Origin: an uncultured Treponema sp.
GTDB taxonomy: Bacteria; Spirochaetota; Spirochaetia; Treponematales; Treponemataceae
Direction of reading: 5' to 3'
DNA: 33,803 bases
Assembly (NCBI GenBank): GCA_937891125.1
Contig: CALAEZ010000288.1
Span: forward strand, 1-33,803
Positions 23,940-31,776 of the stretch are shown here, in pieces; position 1 is the stretch's first letter; every line of letters begins with the position of its first letter. The position numbers were made by a program, and so were the translations under genes. Under the pieces are notes generated by a model, which saw only the letters and a program-made list of their open reading frames with translations, was not told the DNA's origin and did not search any database.

Positions 23940-24647
23940 TTAGCGAGCTGTAATAACGAGGCGACCGCCTTCTTTTTTTGCCTCATAATTGTAATAATTT
24001 CCGTCAAAGGCAATTACAGAAAAATACCGGTATGATTCTACCGGGTCAGGCGTAACAACAGCGACCGCGCATGTATCGCCTTTTTTTGCCGTAAAGGCTG
24101 TTCCCACCTTAAACCAGGTGTCAGATTCATCTTTCTGCGTGTAGATATCAAAGCCAGCATTGACTGCTTCTGTCTGATTTACGAGCGTCACTGCATCCTT
24201 AAACGTGCCGTTTACCGCAAACACATCCATTACTTGCGCATATTCGCTCGGCTCTTCCTGTGAAAGAATGGCAACCTGCAGATTGTTATTCTCTTTTGAA
24301 AGTAGAATCTTAAAATCCTTTTCTGCTGACGGAACAACGGCAATGTAATCATATTTTTTTAGCGTGCCTTTCAAAGCAGATGCAACGGTCACTACATCGG
24401 TAACTGCATGGAATGATGCGTTTCCGTAGCTTACCCACTCTTTTTTCTTTCCGTCATAAACAGATAACGCAACATCCATTTCGCTTTCGTGCGTAGCATT
24501 TATTACACAAACATCTTTTTTTGCTGTTCCTGCAATCGATGCGATACTGCAGACCGTTGCTTTTGGATTCTCAAAAGCAGGTACACTTTGAGCAAACAGA
24601 GCAGCTCCTGCCACAAGCAGTGCTGTCAGACATACGATTTTTTTCAT
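23940..24647 (-). CDS. secreted protein of unknown function
   Basis: A 235-aa protein with a clear signal peptide (MKKIVCLTALLVAGAALFAQ, cleavage about residue 20). The mature part looks beta-rich (KATVCSIASIAGTAKKDVCVI, VNQTEAVNAGFDIYTQKD) and ends with NYYNYEAKKEGGRLVITAR. Two similar halves, each with a V-NxT segment, may hint at an internal duplication; this is weak. Family not recognised. The frame runs 17 codons further upstream, but ATG 24647 has GAGG at 6-nt spacing and an extended -10 promoter upstream. A good terminator follows. Confidence 0.82.
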   Translation of the reverse strand: MKKIVCLTALLVAGAALFAQSVPAFENPKATVCSIASIAGTAKKDVCVINATHESEMDVALSVYDGKKKEWVSYGNASFHAVTDVVTVASALKGTLKKYDYIAVVPSAEKDFKILLSKENNNLQVAILSQEEPSEYAQVMDVFAVNGTFKDAVTLVNQTEAVNAGFDIYTQKDESDTWFKVGTAFTAKKGDTCAVAVVTPDPVESYRYFSVIAFDGNYYNYEAKKEGGRLVITAR

Positions 24648-24679
24648 TTCAGACCTCAATACGTAAAAATAAGCAACGA

Positions 24680-24688
24680 AGTATAGCA
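24680..24688 (-). promoter_or_regulatory. extended -10 promoter of the secreted-protein gene
   Basis: TGC-TATACT on the minus strand (24688-24680), about 32 nt before ATG 24647; no clear -35. Confidence 0.5.
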
Positions 24689-24816
24689 TAATACACAAAA
24701 AGGCTCTAGTAGATTTCAGAAGGATTTCAGAAGCGAATTTCGATAAATCACAAAAGGCGCGTTTTTAGAGCTGCACTTTCCCTGCAACCGCACACAAACA
24801 GTCGTGAATGTACGCA

Positions 24817-24845
24817 TAGACGCGCTTTTAAAGATACTTTATACT
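24817..24845 (+). promoter_or_regulatory. promoter of the M15 peptidase gene, predicted leaderless
   Basis: TAGACG (24817-24822), 17-nt spacer, TATACT (24840-24845). The ATG at 24854 follows after CTACCACC, which holds no SD. Confidence 0.55.
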
Positions 24846-24853
24846 CTACCACC

Positions 24854-25807
24854 ATGAAGCGCCTTTGTTACCTTACTGCAACCGCTGTTCTCGTTTTATG
24901 CACCACTGTCGCCTGTCACAAGCAGACGCAGGATGCAAACACAGCAGCTTCCATGTCTCCAGAGGCGCAAACACCTTCTACTGCACCTACCGATGAACCA
25001 GCGCAGCTTGCACTTTTTCGCGCAGCATATCCCGATCTTACCTTTTCTGCCACATTCGATGCTTCTGCTTCCGACTATCTCATAACAATCACGGTACCCG
25101 CAACAGAACAGCAAACTGTACGCACTGGTTCACTCTACTGGCAGGACGGTCGCTTGCTCCCAGAATCGGAGCTAGCACAAAAGGAGCACTACTGGACGCT
25201 GTTATATGCCTATGCTGACGACATTCCTGACCCTGCACGCTTTAGCCAAGAAGACATAGAGCGAATAAGAAGCTTTACCGAACCACAAAATCGCACGGAA
25301 GGCGCTGAAACACCGCCTTTTTTCTATGACCTTGTTTACGACTGTGCTACACGTGTGTCTGTAGAAAGTCACATTGTCAAGCATACATTTTTAGGAAAAA
25401 AAACAAACATCCACGAGCGCCTGCGTGCACCGCTTGACCGCGTTCAAATGCGAATTCGCGAACTTGCCGCCACTGACAGCGCCGTAAAATCGTTTATTGA
25501 CACCCTTGCCAGCGCCGACTGCTACAGCTGGCGCACCATCAGCGATTCCCGCAAGCGCTCTTTTCACAGCGTTGGCATTGCTATTGATGTGCTTCCCCGC
25601 GGATGGGGCAAGAAAAATATTTATTGGGCATGGCGGCGCGACATTGATCCGGATAACTGGATGTTTTTGCCACTTGAGCGGCGCTGGATGCCACCGCAAG
25701 CGGTAATCGCTGCTTTTGAAGCTGAAGGCTTTATCTGGGGTGGCAAGTGGATTATTTGGGACAATATGCATTTTGAATACCACCCTGAGATTTTGCTTCA
25801 AAAATAA
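24854..25807 (+). CDS. lipoprotein M15-family D-Ala-D-Ala carboxypeptidase (VanY-like)
   Basis: A zinc peptidase predicted to trim peptidoglycan stem peptides in the periplasm. The 317-aa protein has a lipoprotein signal with lipobox TVAC (Cys21). An unrecognised N-terminal region follows (about 22-190). The C-terminal M15 domain has SFHSVGIAIDV (His238, Asp245) and WDNMHFEYHPE (His306) as the zinc ligands, with WGGKWIIWDNMHFEYH typical of the family. No SD; the -10 box ends 8 nt before ATG. A strong U-tract terminator begins directly at the base after the stop codon. Confidence 0.88.
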   Translation: MKRLCYLTATAVLVLCTTVACHKQTQDANTAASMSPEAQTPSTAPTDEPAQLALFRAAYPDLTFSATFDASASDYLITITVPATEQQTVRTGSLYWQDGRLLPESELAQKEHYWTLLYAYADDIPDPARFSQEDIERIRSFTEPQNRTEGAETPPFFYDLVYDCATRVSVESHIVKHTFLGKKTNIHERLRAPLDRVQMRIRELAATDSAVKSFIDTLASADCYSWRTISDSRKRSFHSVGIAIDVLPRGWGKKNIYWAWRRDIDPDNWMFLPLERRWMPPQAVIAAFEAEGFIWGGKWIIWDNMHFEYHPEILLQK

Positions 25808-25844
25808 GGCTGACAGCACATTCTGCTGCCAGCCTTTTTTTTTT
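25808..25844 (+). terminator. intrinsic terminator of the M15 peptidase gene
   Basis: GGCTGaCAGCA, loop CATTC, TGCTGcCAGCC (25808-25834), followed by ten T. The stem starts immediately after the TAA. Confidence 0.92.
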
Positions 25845-25885
25845 CGCAGTGCTTTTTACTCACCCACGCATTCAGTCAAACGCTT

Positions 25886-26938
25886 TTATTTTACGCTTAC
25901 CAGCTCTACATCAAATGCAATGTATGCGCCGCCAGGAATTCCTGCCTGCGGAATGCCACGGCTGCCGTATGCAAGCTCCGGCGGAATGACCATTTTACGG
26001 GTTTCGCCCACTTTCATGTCCTGTACCATCTGGTCAAAGCCGGCAATCATCTGTCCAGCACCAACCTTGAACTCTAAGCCTTCGTGTCCCTGCGGGTGGA
26101 AGCCTTTTGATGCATCAAAAATGCTGCCGTCTGCAAGGTAGCCCTTGTATTCAACCTTTGCCGTGCGACCTTTTCCGATTTTGTTTCCGCGTCCTTCTTT
26201 AAGAACTTTGTAGTACACGCCACTTGCGTTCTTTACGCAGCCTTCGGTAAATGCGGCAAGAGCCTTTTCTTTTGCGGCAGCATTTGCCTCGCGCGTCTTT
26301 TTCTGCTGCTCGTCAAAATCTTTCTGCGTTGCTGTAAACTTCTGTGCGTCTGCACCCTGGCGAACAATCGTCACCTTGTTGATTTTTGCGCCCTGCTTAA
26401 GGCTGTTTACCACTTTCTGGCTTTCGCTGTCTACAACCTTGCCAAAAATAGTATGTTTGCCATTCAGCCATTCAGTCGGCACAATCGTAATGAAGAACTG
26501 GCTGCCGTTTGTGCCAGCTCCAGCGTTTGCCATTGCCAAAAGACCTGGCTTATCAAACGTTAAACCGTCTACAATTTCGTCTTCAAACTTGTAGCCAGGA
26601 CCGCCGGCTCCTGTTCCCTGTGGGTCGCCACCCTGAATCATAAAGTCCTGGTCGTCGCCGTTTGCCTTGCTGATAACACGATGGAAGGTAAGTCCGTCAT
26701 AGAACGGTTTTCCTTTTGCGGCATCAAGTGTGCCTTCTGCAAGACCGACAAAGTTGATGACCGTCAGCGGTGTCTCTTTATAAAACAGCTCCAGACCAAT
26801 TGTGCCTGCGCTTGTTTCCATAATGGCAAAAAGACCGTCTTTGCCTTCGATTGCTTTCATTGTGTTATCCATAGGTTTACAACTCCCTGTTATAATTGCT
26901 ATGCAGCAGAAAACTGCCGCCAGAATGCTTTTTTTCAT
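25886..26938 (-). CDS. dual immunophilin lipoprotein: cyclophilin + FKBP peptidyl-prolyl isomerase fusion
   Basis: A 350-aa prolyl isomerase with two unrelated catalytic domains. The N-terminal signal has a lipobox-like TGSC (Cys20), so it is probably a membrane-anchored periplasmic folding factor. Residues about 36-195 are a cyclophilin (FHRVI at 86, FMIQGGDPQGTG, GSQFFIT at 146). Residues 198-232 are a charged helical linker. Residues about 240-350 are an FKBP (VEYKGYLADGSIFDAS, MVIPPELAYGSRG). The order cyclophilin-then-FKBP is the CFBP type described for Treponema denticola. SD AAGGGGG, about 8 nt before ATG 26938. It follows the secreted protein at 26977-27750. Confidence 0.95.
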   Translation of the reverse strand: MKKSILAAVFCCIAIITGSCKPMDNTMKAIEGKDGLFAIMETSAGTIGLELFYKETPLTVINFVGLAEGTLDAAKGKPFYDGLTFHRVISKANGDDQDFMIQGGDPQGTGAGGPGYKFEDEIVDGLTFDKPGLLAMANAGAGTNGSQFFITIVPTEWLNGKHTIFGKVVDSESQKVVNSLKQGAKINKVTIVRQGADAQKFTATQKDFDEQQKKTREANAAAKEKALAAFTEGCVKNASGVYYKVLKEGRGNKIGKGRTAKVEYKGYLADGSIFDASKGFHPQGHEGLEFKVGAGQMIAGFDQMVQDMKVGETRKMVIPPELAYGSRGIPQAGIPGGAYIAFDVELVSVK

Positions 26939-26954
26939 GTTTAATTCCCCCTTT

Positions 26955-26976
26955 CAGGTAGCTTTTTTACTACCTG
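26955..26976 (-). other. hairpin directly after a stop codon
   Basis: On the minus strand CAGGTAG, loop TAAAAAAG, CTACCTG (26976-26955) forms a 7-bp stem starting at the base after the TAG of the upstream gene. No U-tract; the SD of the immunophilin gene follows closely, so it may be an mRNA-processing or attenuating hairpin rather than a full terminator. Confidence 0.5.
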
Positions 26977-27750
26977 CTAGAACTGACAAATAAACCAGTT
27001 GTAGATTGCATCAAGCCGCGCATAAAACGACTTTCGCAACATGTTCTCCAAAAAGGAGATTGACGGATACTTTGCCTGAATCACCATGTAGATGGTATAG
27101 CTCTGGTCGCTGGGATCCGCTTTTTCGTTATCAATCACGACAAGATTTATTTTCATGTAACCGCTTTTTACGCCCGTTATGCCGAGCACTTTTAACGGTG
27201 CCTCGTTTGTAAAACAGACAGAAACTTCGTTTTCCGTCTCGCGGTAGTTTAAGCGGTACACGCCTTTTCCAAACGTGTGGTCTTTTAGAATGCAGTAGAG
27301 TGTTTGCCCGTCTGCACTGCCGTCAGTTTGGTCGGCGATTGTATTCCGCGTGTCAGGTGCGTCTATTAAGTGAGCTTCGTCGTACAGCACAGCCCACTTT
27401 TTGTCGCTGTTGGAATAGTAGCGCATGCCCTGCATTTTTGACACGCTACGTATGACGCGCGAGACAGCTTTAAGCGAAGTGTCGGCGTTTGCCGGATCTG
27501 CGCTGTTTTCAACAAGCGTCGCCTTTTTTACGCGGTAGCGGTTTTCTGCAACATAGACAGGTTTTTCATCTTTTTCCCAGGTTGCAATTGCCGCCTTAGA
27601 AAGAGGAGTGTCCGGGCAGAGCGAAAACGAGCCGTCTTCAGTCCGCTCAAAGTCTAAATCATCTACCTTTTCTAAAGCTTCCTGTGCGCAAAGCACGCCT
27701 ACCGCCGCTACAAAAAGCGCGGCAAAAGCTCCCAACAGCTTAATTTTCAT
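26977..27750 (-). CDS. secreted protein of unknown function (possibly DUF6675)
   Basis: A 257-aa protein with a signal peptide (MKIKLLGAFAALFVAAVGVLCAQ, cleavage about residue 22). The mature part has a segment that reads like a lipid- or steroid-binding domain (MQGMRYYSNSDKKWAVLYDEAH, then VYRLNYRETENEVSVCFTN and YTIYMVIQAKYPSISF). It ends with an aromatic SFYARLDAIYNWFICQF. From memory it may be the treponemal DUF6675 family, but this is uncertain. Its ATG overlaps the jag stop by one base (TAATG), so it is translated from the rpmH-jag operon. Confidence 0.78.
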   Translation of the reverse strand: MKIKLLGAFAALFVAAVGVLCAQEALEKVDDLDFERTEDGSFSLCPDTPLSKAAIATWEKDEKPVYVAENRYRVKKATLVENSADPANADTSLKAVSRVIRSVSKMQGMRYYSNSDKKWAVLYDEAHLIDAPDTRNTIADQTDGSADGQTLYCILKDHTFGKGVYRLNYRETENEVSVCFTNEAPLKVLGITGVKSGYMKINLVVIDNEKADPSDQSYTIYMVIQAKYPSISFLENMLRKSFYARLDAIYNWFICQF

Positions 27751-28454
27751 TAATACGCGCCCTTGTAGATTACGCGAACCTGCTTGTACAGGCCTTCGCC
27801 TTCGCTTTTTGTTTCTACGTCAGGAATTTCATTCAGTGTAGTGTGGATAAGGCGGCGTTCAAACGGATTCATCGGCTCTAAAAGCACAGAATTGCGGGTA
27901 GAGCGCACGCGGTCAGCAGTTGTGTATGCCAGATGCACCAGATTTTCCTCGCGGCGCACGCGGTAGTTTTCAGTATCAAGAATGATGCGCATGTCTTCGC
28001 GGCCTAAGTGACCTGCGTACACGTTTGCCAAAAGTTGCAGAGCGTCCAGATTCTTTCCCTTGCGTCCAATCAAGATTGAAGAGCTTTCTGATGTCAGCTT
28101 AAGTCCGATTTTTTTGTCCTCGCGGAACATTACTTCTACAGCTGCCTCGTATCCCATGTGCTTAATCATGTCGGTTACAAATGCAACGACTTTCTCTTCA
28201 AACTCGTCCTGCGGAAGCGGATTTCCCATAACTTTGCTTGCAGCCTGCTGTACTGAATGTGTTACTGCATCGCTTGCAGCTGAAGGAAAAGCCTCGTCTG
28301 TAATGACGCGGATTTTTACATAGCCCTTCTTAAAAAGAGAGCCTTTTTCTACTTCAAGAATTTCAACATCAAACTGGTCGCGTTCCAGACCTAAATCTGC
28401 AGCGGCCTTTTCAATCGCTTCCTTTTCGTTCTTTCCTTCGTATTCGTATTCCAT
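27750..28454 (-). CDS. jag: Jag/KhpB RNA-binding protein (SpoIIIJ-associated)
   Basis: A 234-aa protein with the three Jag domains in order. Jag-N is about 1-52 (EYEGKNEKEAIEKAAADLGL and VEKGSLFKKGYVKIRV). A KH-like domain is about 85-165, with LIGRKGKNLDALQLLANV as the GxxG loop. The R3H domain is about 165-234 (MNPFERRLIHTTLNEI, typical R-x-x-x-H). It binds RNA and is linked to cell-wall and division control in Gram-positives. As in most bacteria it follows yidC, 58 nt downstream. Confidence 0.95.
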   Translation of the reverse strand: MEYEYEGKNEKEAIEKAAADLGLERDQFDVEILEVEKGSLFKKGYVKIRVITDEAFPSAASDAVTHSVQQAASKVMGNPLPQDEFEEKVVAFVTDMIKHMGYEAAVEVMFREDKKIGLKLTSESSSILIGRKGKNLDALQLLANVYAGHLGREDMRIILDTENYRVRREENLVHLAYTTADRVRSTRNSVLLEPMNPFERRLIHTTLNEIPDVETKSEGEGLYKQVRVIYKGAY

Positions 28455-28512
28455 ATCTATCTCCTAAAATCCGCATCTGCACAAAGCTTTCTGCAGAAGC
28501 GGCGTAAATTTT

Positions 28513-30318
28513 CTAACGGTGTTTTTTACCAGACTTTGCTGATTTTACGCTCTTTGCCGGTATTTCAGCGGCAATTTTTGCCTTCATAGTCTTGTTAATG
28601 ACAAGCTGCTGTCCCAGCTGAATCACGTTGCTGACCGTCCAGTACAGCAGAAGACCTGCCGGCGCGTTGTAGAAAATGAAGAAGAAGATGAGCGGCATAC
28701 CGTACATCATCATCTTCATCTGTCCCTGATTTGCACTTGCAGCTGTCGTTCCGCCGTTTCCAGTGATTTTGCCGAACAGAAGCTGAGAAATCACGTAGAT
28801 TACCGGCAGCAGGCGGATATGGTTTCCGAGCAGTGGCAAGCTGAACGAAAGCGTCTTTACGTTGTCGCCGCGTGAAAGGTCTGGAATCCAGCCAGGAATA
28901 AATGACGCGCCGCGGAATTCAAAGTAGTTGTTGAACAGGTTGTACATAGCCCACAAAATCACAAACTGGAAGAGCAGGGGAAGACAGCCTGTCATCGGGT
29001 TGTAGCCAATCTCCTTGTACAGCTTTGCCGTTTCCTGCTGCATTTTCTGCGGATTGTCCTTGTACTTTGCCTGCACTTCCTGCATGCGCGGTGAAAGCTG
29101 CTGCATTTTAAGCGTGCCTTTTGCGCTCTTTGCCGTAAGCGGGAACATTGCAAATTTCAAAATTGCAGTCAGAATGATGATTGAAACGCCCCAGTTCGGA
29201 ATAATTTTGTAGAGCAGCTCCATGACAAATTTGAGGATTGTCTCAAGCCAGTTAAGGATTCCGGAAGTCTGTAAGCTTTCATTGTAATGCTTTGACTCTA
29301 AGCCCCAGCTGTTGTTTGCGGCAACATTGTATTTTTTAAGCTCTTTTTCGCTTCTCGGACCGACGTACACGTAGTAGCTGTCAGTCGTCTTCTCTCCGTC
29401 TACCGGAAGACGCGTCATAAAGACCTGTGCATTTGCGTAGTCGTTTACTTCTGTCTGTGAAGAATATCCGACTGATTGTGCCATTGCAGACGGATTTGCT
29501 GGGTTTGTCAAAATAATAAAATACTTGCCTCCAAGACCTGCCCAGTTCCACGGCTTTTCATACGTCTTGTACTGATTTGTGCCAAGAATGATTTTTTTTG
29601 CCTTTTCGCCGTTGTAGCTGACAAACGTGCGGTTTTCGTAGCGGTCAACCTTGCGGTCAAAATGCGGACCAATCTGCGGAGAAGTGCGAAGCGTGTAAGC
29701 AGCATCGCCTACGTTAAGTCTGCTAAAGCCTTCACCGCCGTCAACAGTAACATCCAGCTTGAACACGTAGTCATCCGGCTTAAAGCTGTATGTTTTTACC
29801 AGCGTAAATGTGCCTTTTGAGCCGTCGCTGTTTGTTACCGTAAAGTTCCTGAAAAAGCCGATTGTGTAGTCATCGATGACACGGGCATTAAAAATGTCGT
29901 TTACGATGCTGCCGGAAGCTTTTCCTAAAGAAAGCGAAAAGGCGCGGTTTGTTGCAGAGATATTATCTGCCATTTCCACGCCTTTGCCTGTTTCTGTGTC
30001 CTTGTGCTCTAAAAGCTCGTAGCCGATAACGTCACCGCCACGGTTTGTAAACGTCACTTTTACCTTGTTTGTCGTAATCGTGTAGGTTTCTTCGGTCAGA
30101 TTTTCTTCAGCAGATTCTTCGCTGCTTTCTGCAAGAACCGGAAGAACGCCGTCTTCTTCAGCAGATTCAGCTGCTTCTGCGGCTGTGCTCTGCGACGTCT
30201 GACTTGTAGAGTGTGCAGGCTGTTTGAAACTGTTTGGAAACAGTATTGTCTGTGCCGTCATAAAGCCGACAAGCACAATCGTCGAAAGGATTATTGCCCA
30301 AAGGGTATTTTTTTCCAT
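28513..30318 (-). CDS. yidC: membrane protein insertase YidC
   Basis: Inserts and folds inner-membrane proteins alone or with SecYEG. The 601-aa protein has TM1 at about 7-25, a large periplasmic P1 beta-sandwich domain (about 70-350) as in Gram-negative YidC, and the conserved YidC/Oxa1 core from about 365 (MELLYKIIPNWGVSIIILTAILKFAMFPLTAKSAK). Further helices include PMTGCLPLLFQFVILWAMYNLF and the tail is basic. The acidic, serine-rich stretch at about 38-75 is a linker. GGAG 8 nt before ATG 30318. The start lies inside the end of yidD. Confidence 0.97.
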   Translation of the reverse strand: MEKNTLWAIILSTIVLVGFMTAQTILFPNSFKQPAHSTSQTSQSTAAEAAESAEEDGVLPVLAESSEESAEENLTEETYTITTNKVKVTFTNRGGDVIGYELLEHKDTETGKGVEMADNISATNRAFSLSLGKASGSIVNDIFNARVIDDYTIGFFRNFTVTNSDGSKGTFTLVKTYSFKPDDYVFKLDVTVDGGEGFSRLNVGDAAYTLRTSPQIGPHFDRKVDRYENRTFVSYNGEKAKKIILGTNQYKTYEKPWNWAGLGGKYFIILTNPANPSAMAQSVGYSSQTEVNDYANAQVFMTRLPVDGEKTTDSYYVYVGPRSEKELKKYNVAANNSWGLESKHYNESLQTSGILNWLETILKFVMELLYKIIPNWGVSIIILTAILKFAMFPLTAKSAKGTLKMQQLSPRMQEVQAKYKDNPQKMQQETAKLYKEIGYNPMTGCLPLLFQFVILWAMYNLFNNYFEFRGASFIPGWIPDLSRGDNVKTLSFSLPLLGNHIRLLPVIYVISQLLFGKITGNGGTTAASANQGQMKMMMYGMPLIFFFIFYNAPAGLLLYWTVSNVIQLGQQLVINKTMKAKIAAEIPAKSVKSAKSGKKHR

Positions 30319-30599
30319 GTTTTAACTCCATTTGACGTTAGTGGGTCGTAGCCACCAGTGTGGTACGGCGTACACCGCAAAATACGTTTAAAAGCCAGCC
30401 ATAGACCTGTTACCGGACCATATTTTTTCAATGCTTCTAATGCGTATTGAGAACACGTTGGCGTGTACCTGCAGCAAGGCGGAAACAAAGGAGAAATACA
30501 AATCTGATAAAAACGAATTAAAACGCAGAAAAATCTTACACAGATTGTGCGCAATTCGCGGACTGCCCACAGTCCAACAGCAGACCAGCCTTTTGACAT
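30291..30599 (-). CDS. yidD: membrane protein insertion efficiency factor YidD
   Basis: A short helper of YidC-dependent insertion. The signature FYQICISPLFPPCCRYTPTCSQYALEALKKYG and CTPYHTGGYDPL is unmistakable. From ATG 30599 it is 102 aa, a little long; a TTG at 30554 would give about 87 aa, nearer the family. Neither has a good SD, so translation is probably coupled to rnpA, whose end it overlaps by 64 nt (15 nt with TTG 30554 would also overlap). Its 3' end overlaps yidC by 28 nt. Confidence 0.9.
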   Translation of the reverse strand: MSKGWSAVGLWAVRELRTICVRFFCVLIRFYQICISPLFPPCCRYTPTCSQYALEALKKYGPVTGLWLAFKRILRCTPYHTGGYDPLTSNGVKTWKKIPFGQ

Positions 30600-30925
30600 A
30601 ATGTACGAAATTGAACACACCGCGAGTGGAACGAATCATTTTCAGAATCTGGATATACCAACAGAAGCATATCAAATCCTGTGTTCAGGCATGTTTTGTT
30701 AATGCGATAAGCTTCACGGCTATAACGCTTTGAACGGTTACGCTCAACAGCATTGCCGTAGCCACGGGGAAGAGGAAATCCAATTCTGTTGTATTGCAGA
30801 TTATTTGGCAGAAAGAAAAGCTTTGCTCCGCCAGTACTGACCTTTTTCCCGTTCTTAAATAAGTTCTTAATTTCAACAGCACGTTTTACCCGCTCATCAC
30901 GAGTAAAACGCTGAGAATGGTTCAT
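30536..30925 (-). CDS. rnpA: ribonuclease P protein component
   Basis: Protein subunit of RNase P, which matures tRNA 5' ends. The 129-aa basic protein has the N-terminal FTRDERVKRAVEIKNLFKNGKK region and the family motif AVERNRSKRYSREAYR, with GFPLPRGYGNAV before it. Its ATG overlaps the rpmH stop (TGATG), so the two are coupled as in most bacteria. Confidence 0.95.
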   Translation of the reverse strand: MNHSQRFTRDERVKRAVEIKNLFKNGKKVSTGGAKLFFLPNNLQYNRIGFPLPRGYGNAVERNRSKRYSREAYRINKTCLNTGFDMLLLVYPDSENDSFHSRCVQFRTLCQKAGLLLDCGQSANCAQSV

Positions 30926-31080
30926 CAGTAAGGCTTCTTTTCGTCAGATACAGTAAGCTTTGCGCGTCCCTTAGCACGGCGACGTGCAAGAACCTTGCGA
31001 CCACCACGAGTTGCCATACGTGCGCGGAAACCGAATTTTCTATTTCTCTTAACTTTGCTTGGCTGATATGTTCGTTTCAT
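30925..31080 (-). CDS. rpmH: 50S ribosomal protein L34
   Basis: A 51-aa, strongly basic protein starting MKRTYQPSKVKRNRKFGF, with MATRGGRKVLARRRAKGR, the conserved L34 core. A few extra residues (SDEKKPY) follow the usual end. AAGGAG lies 10 nt before ATG 31080, and a small GGTGAA/TTCACC hairpin (31105-31122) sits in the leader. It shares bases with the rnpA start (TGATG). Confidence 0.97.
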   Translation of the reverse strand: MKRTYQPSKVKRNRKFGFRARMATRGGRKVLARRRAKGRAKLTVSDEKKPY

Positions 31081-31155
31081 TTAGAACATGCTCCTTATAT
31101 GACAGGTGAATGAGCTTTCACCCTAAATTTTTTCCGATATGGGTAGTGTTTAAGG

Positions 31156-31185
31156 ACTATAACAAATTTATTTAGAATTGGTCAA
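31156..31185 (-). promoter_or_regulatory. promoter of the rpmH-rnpA-yidD-yidC-jag operon
   Basis: TTGACC (31185-31180), 18-nt spacer, TATAGT (31161-31156) on the minus strand, directly after the stop of the DUF721 gene. This allows the ribosomal/insertase cluster to be expressed apart from dnaN-recF. Confidence 0.6.
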
Positions 31186-31191
31186 TCGAAT

Positions 31192-31776
31192 TTATGCCTT
31201 CTCTTCGTTTTTCATTTCACTTTTAAAGCGGTCAAACAGCGTTTTAAGCTCTGCAGGCAGCTCTTTTGCGTTCTCTGTTTTCTGATTTCCGCTTTTCTGC
31301 GCTTTTGCGTACCCAAATCCGTGTTCTGAAAGAGCTTCTTCTTCCTTCTCAAATTTTCTCTGCAGACGTTCACGCTCCCTTGTCTGCATCTGTCGCTGGC
31401 TTTCTGCAGCTGCTGCGTCCGTCAGATGAGCGGCACTGCCGGATAATCTAAAAGCCAGCGACTGAATGTTCAAATCGGGAACAAGCCGTTTTAACCCCGT
31501 CATCACGTATTTCTGATGCATCTGCAAAAGCTGTATCCAGCCGGGATGGTCTGCCTCAATAAGCAGGATATTGTTTTTTAAGTCAATTACGCGCGAGTGG
31601 GCAGAAATGTTTTTTCCGTTCGGGCGGATTGATTCTACCGTCCGCCGCCAGGCTCCGATTACCTTGTTGCCTTTTTCTAAATCACGCTGCTCAATGTTGG
31701 TGAACACGCGCATAACCATATCGGAGCACGTCATTACATTGTCGCCGACAGGTTCGTTTATGTTATTGCTGTTCAT
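31192..31776 (-). CDS. DUF721 (DciA-like) protein
   Basis: A 194-aa protein. Residues about 15-100 carry the DUF721/DciA fold (IGAWRRTVESI, HSRVIDLKNNILLIEADHPGWIQLLQMHQKYV); DciA members load the replicative helicase in bacteria without DnaC. A long charged helix follows (RERERLQRKFEKEEEALSEH) and a basic C-terminus. The start with AAGGAG 6 nt upstream fits better than a far upstream ATG in the recF overlap. It overlaps the end of recF by 14 nt, as in a dnaN-recF-DUF721 operon. Confidence 0.88.
   Translation of the reverse strand: MNSNNINEPVGDNVMTCSDMVMRVFTNIEQRDLEKGNKVIGAWRRTVESIRPNGKNISAHSRVIDLKNNILLIEADHPGWIQLLQMHQKYVMTGLKRLVPDLNIQSLAFRLSGSAAHLTDAAAAESQRQMQTRERERLQRKFEKEEEALSEHGFGYAKAQKSGNQKTENAKELPAELKTLFDRFKSEMKNEEKA

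Noticed and set aside
27846..27854. DnaA-box-like TGTGGATAA, with a second at about 11061-11069
   Set aside because: Each is a single site inside a coding region (jag and the purO-like gene), with no cluster or AT-rich tract beside it, so neither marks an origin.
31105..31122. Leader hairpin GGTGAA/TTCACC before rpmH considered as terminator or riboswitch
   Set aside because: The stem has only 6 bp and no U-tract after it on the minus strand; it is noted in the rpmH entry only.
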